A DNA stretch of 64,000 bases, taken from contig NZ_JACFYZ010000009.1 in assembly GCF_015712065.1 (NCBI RefSeq), forward strand, positions 62,001 through 126,000, given 5' to 3'. The notes below the pieces were generated by a model. The model made no database searches, had not been told where the DNA came from, and was given only the letters and a program-made list of their open reading frames with translations. Position 1 is the stretch's first letter, and each line of letters starts with the position of its first letter. Source of the DNA: Ectopseudomonas chengduensis. Its GTDB lineage: Bacteria; Pseudomonadota; Gammaproteobacteria; Pseudomonadales; Pseudomonadaceae. The position numbers were made by a program, and so were the translations under genes. Positions 61,497 through 64,000 of the stretch are shown piece by piece.

Positions 61497-62729
61497 ATGC
61501 CAGCCCGCCATCTGCTGCCCTGCCTGTTACTGGCTGTCTCGACCTTGGCGCAGGCCAATGACCAAGACAACTCAACCGTGCGCCTCGACACCAGCCTCGA
61601 GGATCCTTACCAACTGGTGGTAGACGGCGAACTCAGCGGTAGCTCGGTAACTGTACTCGAATGCATCTTCAATCGATTGCAGCGGCCTTATCAGATCCAG
61701 CTCACATCGCTGAGTCGAGCCCGGCAGAATGTCAGTAGACGCATCGCCGATGGTTTCTTCAGCTCGGCACCAGACAGCCAGGTCGATGGCTACGCGCAGC
61801 TGTCCGCCCCGCTTCTGATGGAGAAATGGTACTGGTACGCCCAGGATCCGCTGATCCTCAACAAGCCGATTTGGGACCGCGAGCTGCGCATTGGCAGCGT
61901 GCTGGGAAGCAACAGCATGACCTGGCTGGAGGCTCGCGGCATCGCCGTAGCGCAGAAGGTACCGCGCCTGGAGCAATTGATCGAATTACTGCAACGTGGG
62001 CGCATCGATCTTTTCCTGGCCGATGACAATGCCATGCGTAGCGCCCTCTCCGAGCAGCCACCCCAAGAGGCTCTGCAGCGACGCTTCGTACGCTACTCAC
62101 CACTGGGCGTCTATTTCTCTCACGATTTCCTGCAGCACCACCCTGATTTCCTCAGCGCCTTCAATCGTCAGGTAGAACACTGCGCCCCCGAAGGTAGCGC
62201 GCTGACTGAAGCCGAAGCCCATTATCTGCGCCAGTTGACCGCCCAGCATCTGAAGCGCTGGGCCTACCATGACGAACTGTTGAACGCCCTTCGCCAGGTA
62301 GCCGCGCGCAATACGAGCATGGAGCGCATTAACGAACTGGACCGGCAATGGCTGCGTGAGCTCCTGCTTGAGGAAAAGCCACTGATCCGTCGCCTGCTGC
62401 AGACGCCGCCGTCACGCCTGCTGGCCAACATAGCGCGTCAACATCACCTCCTGTTCAATGAGATCTTCCTCAGCGACCACTCCGGCCAATTAGTCGCCAT
62501 CAGCGAGGTCACCAGCGATTATTGGCAAGCTGACGAAGATGACTTTCGACAAGCCATGCGCCTGGCGCCTGGCCAGATCCATATCGGCGATATCGAGTAC
62601 GATGGTTCGACCCAGAGCTTTCAGAGCAAGGTTTCTGCGCCTATCCACGACCCACGGGATGGGCAGTTTCTCGGCGTGCTCAGCCTGGGCATCAATATCG
62701 AGACCGCTTTTGGCGACAACCTGCGCTAA
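61497..62729 (+). CDS. Periplasmic sensor-like protein: SBP_bac_3-type domain plus PDC domain
   Basis: 410 residues from ATG 61497. Signal peptide about 1-19 (ends AQA). The N-terminal half resembles an amino-acid-binding-protein fold (VLECIFNRLQRPYQIQLTSL, LIELLQRGRIDLFLADD). The last ~110 residues (LFNEIFLSDHSGQLVAISEV, IHIGDIEYDG, KVSAPIHDPRDGQFLGVLSL) look like a PDC/Cache sensor module. There is no membrane helix after it and no kinase, GGDEF or chemotaxis domain, so it would act as a free periplasmic protein. Partner and ligand unknown. Confidence 0.75.
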   Translation: MPARHLLPCLLLAVSTLAQANDQDNSTVRLDTSLEDPYQLVVDGELSGSSVTVLECIFNRLQRPYQIQLTSLSRARQNVSRRIADGFFSSAPDSQVDGYAQLSAPLLMEKWYWYAQDPLILNKPIWDRELRIGSVLGSNSMTWLEARGIAVAQKVPRLEQLIELLQRGRIDLFLADDNAMRSALSEQPPQEALQRRFVRYSPLGVYFSHDFLQHHPDFLSAFNRQVEHCAPEGSALTEAEAHYLRQLTAQHLKRWAYHDELLNALRQVAARNTSMERINELDRQWLRELLLEEKPLIRRLLQTPPSRLLANIARQHHLLFNEIFLSDHSGQLVAISEVTSDYWQADEDDFRQAMRLAPGQIHIGDIEYDGSTQSFQSKVSAPIHDPRDGQFLGVLSLGINIETAFGDNLR

Positions 62730-62821
62730 ACATCTAACCAGTCGATTGATACCGCGGAAAAACATCATTATTAATCGATGAAGACCTCGGAGAAAATGTG
62801 AGCACATTTCTGGAGGTCGTC

Positions 62822-63589
62822 ATGCTGCCCAGCCTGTTCATTTCCCACGGTTCCCCCATGTTGGCCCTGGAGCCCGGTGCCAGCGGCCCGGCGCTGGCCA
62901 AACTGGCCGCCGATATACCCAGACCCAGCGCCATAGTGGTGGTATCGGCGCATTGGGAAAGCCAGCGCCTGCTGCTGACGGCGGGCGAGCACCCGCAGAC
63001 CTGGCACGACTTCGGCGGCTTTCCAGCCGAGCTGTATGCCGTGCAGTATCCGGCCCCCGGCGCACCGAAGCTGGCCGAGGAGATCGCCCAGCAGCTGAAC
63101 GACGCGGGTCTGCCTGCACAGCTCGATGCGCAACGCCCCTTCGATCATGGTGCCTGGGTGCCGCTGTCGCTGATGTATCCGCAAGCCGACATCCCCGTTC
63201 TGCAGCTATCGCTACCCAGCCGTCTCGGCCCCGAGTTGCAGACCCGCGTGGGCCGCGCTCTGGCCAACCTGCGTGCACAAGACATCCTGTTGATCGGCTC
63301 CGGCAGCATCACCCACAACCTGGGCGAGCTGAACTGGCGTGCCGGCCCGGACGTCATCGCACCCTGGGCCAAGGCGTTTCGCGACTGGGTGGTGGAAAAG
63401 CTCGAAGCGAACGACGAAGAGGCCTTGCACCATTACCGCCTGCTGGCGCCGGATGCCGTACGCAATCACCCCACCGAAGAACACCTGCTACCGCTGTTCT
63501 TCGCCCGAGGTGCTGGCGGTACCTTCACGATTGAGCACAGCGGTTTCACCTACGGCGCCCTGGGGATGGATATCTATCGCTTCGGCTAA
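62822..63589 (+). CDS. LigB-type extradiol dioxygenase (DODA/YgiD family)
   Basis: 255 residues from ATG 62822 (GGAGG 5 bases upstream). Metal-ligand and active-site histidines lie in LFISHGSP, VVVSAHWES, RPFDHGAWVPL and GSGSITHNLGEL. It belongs to the 4,5-DOPA-extradiol-dioxygenase-like group, iron or zinc dependent; natural substrate unknown. Its end overlaps that of a convergent TetR-type gene by four bases. Confidence 0.92.
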   Translation: MLPSLFISHGSPMLALEPGASGPALAKLAADIPRPSAIVVVSAHWESQRLLLTAGEHPQTWHDFGGFPAELYAVQYPAPGAPKLAEEIAQQLNDAGLPAQLDAQRPFDHGAWVPLSLMYPQADIPVLQLSLPSRLGPELQTRVGRALANLRAQDILLIGSGSITHNLGELNWRAGPDVIAPWAKAFRDWVVEKLEANDEEALHHYRLLAPDAVRNHPTEEHLLPLFFARGAGGTFTIEHSGFTYGALGMDIYRFG

Positions 63590-64000
63590 CCGCTGTTTTT
63601 CACACTATCCCAGGCGATCTGCGCCAGTAGCTCGCGGCACTCGCCAAGATTGCTCTGGGTGCGGCCAGCCAGCCAGTTGCGCGCCAGATCATGCGTCGGG
63701 CCGATCACCACCGAAGCGAAACAGTCATCCGGCAGCGCCTTGAACAGTCCCTGCCGACGGTACTCGGCGAGCGCCGTGAGAATCTGTGCGAAATGCTGGC
63801 GATTGGCTTCGCGCAGTGCATCGCCCATTTCTCCCGCTTCGACCCGACTACGACTGTGCAGGATGAAACGCGCCCAATCAGGATTGGCCACCACCCAGTC
63901 GATGTAGCTGGTCACCAGCAACTTGACACAGGCCTCGGCGCTGGCCGCGCTGGCAAATCCGCGCTGCAGCAGCTCGGCGTATTGTGCGGTGCCGGCCAGA
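63586..64000 (-). CDS. TetR/AcrR family regulator (3' part only)
   Basis: The window ends inside the gene; 137 C-terminal residues are visible and the frame stays open to base 64000. The helical sequence (VTSYIDWVVANPDWARFILH, MGDALREANRQHFAQIL, VVIGPTHDLARNWL) fits the ligand-binding and dimerisation domain of TetR regulators with a TetR_C-type PTHDLARNWL block. The DNA-binding domain lies outside. Target unknown; the adjacent dioxygenase is one candidate. Confidence 0.82.
   Translation of the reverse strand, partial: LAGTAQYAELLQRGFASAASAEACVKLLVTSYIDWVVANPDWARFILHSRSRVEAGEMGDALREANRQHFAQILTALAEYRRQGLFKALPDDCFASVVIGPTHDLARNWLAGRTQSNLGECRELLAQIAWDSVKNSG

Noticed and set aside
1..64000. tRNA, rRNA, CRISPR arrays, IS elements, prophage
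   Set aside because: I looked for these and saw no convincing signature anywhere in the window.

Overview
This is a GC-rich chromosomal segment of a Pseudomonas. oprI, the 124-residue SdhC with a GTG start, the sdh-suc TCA block divergent from gltA, cysB next to a cysH-type gene, thrH and pabB, and a lipA plus lipase-foldase pair are all typical of that genus. The lipase pair and the short GTAGGG-type inverted repeats suggest the P. mendocina / P. pseudoalcaligenes / P. oleovorans side of the genus, but I cannot fix the species. Gene order appears to be stitched from blocks that, as I recall, lie apart in P. aeruginosa PAO1 (around PA1768-PA1750, PA2853-PA2863, PA1589-PA1571 and PA2827-PA2832). 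I saw no rRNA, tRNA, CRISPR array, prophage or insertion sequence.

Layout. 1-2711 holds the tail of a retropepsin-like protein, an inactive transglutaminase with seven membrane helices, and an ATP-grasp ligase-like protein. 2796-8230 encodes two overlapping MalT-type LuxR regulators. 8395-12857 has pabB, thrH, an unusually short cysH-like gene, cysB and a universal stress protein. 12987-16931 has a thioredoxin/PanE-like/5'-nucleotidase operon, a divergent PilZ protein and a DAHP synthase. 17029-20803 has a GNAT protein, a GntP permease, oprI, an L,D-transpeptidase and a small CxxC protein. 20893-28278 has tesA, a LolD-like ATPase with a giant FtsX-type permease, greB, a small methyltransferase-like protein, and secreted lipase lipA with its foldase lif.

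28282-35279 is a gluconate-type island: gntR, TRAP genes dctP and dctM, and one gene that fuses a gluconokinase to the small TRAP permease, followed by a divergent TonB-dependent receptor. 35419-46824 is the TCA block sdhCDAB-sucAB-lpdG-sucCD on the minus strand, with gltA divergent from it. 48538-52615 is a run of housekeeping and hypothetical genes. 52612-56924 is a tight five-gene operon (ATP-NAD kinase-like, DUF1287, DCC protein, DoxX-like, ABC exporter). 57215-64000 has a PA1571-type small protein, msrB, alaA, a hypothetical, htpX behind a sigma32-like promoter, tpm, a periplasmic sensor-like protein, a LigB-type dioxygenase and the end of a TetR regulator.

The most interesting signals are: the gluconokinase-DctQ fusion with a 12-bp motif shared between its promoter and its inter-domain linker; a hairpin at every gene junction from sdhB to sucC; two copies of a ~140-bp dispersed palindromic element; the two-cysteine cysH-like gene; and a GG-N10-GC site inside a perfect inverted repeat upstream of lipA.
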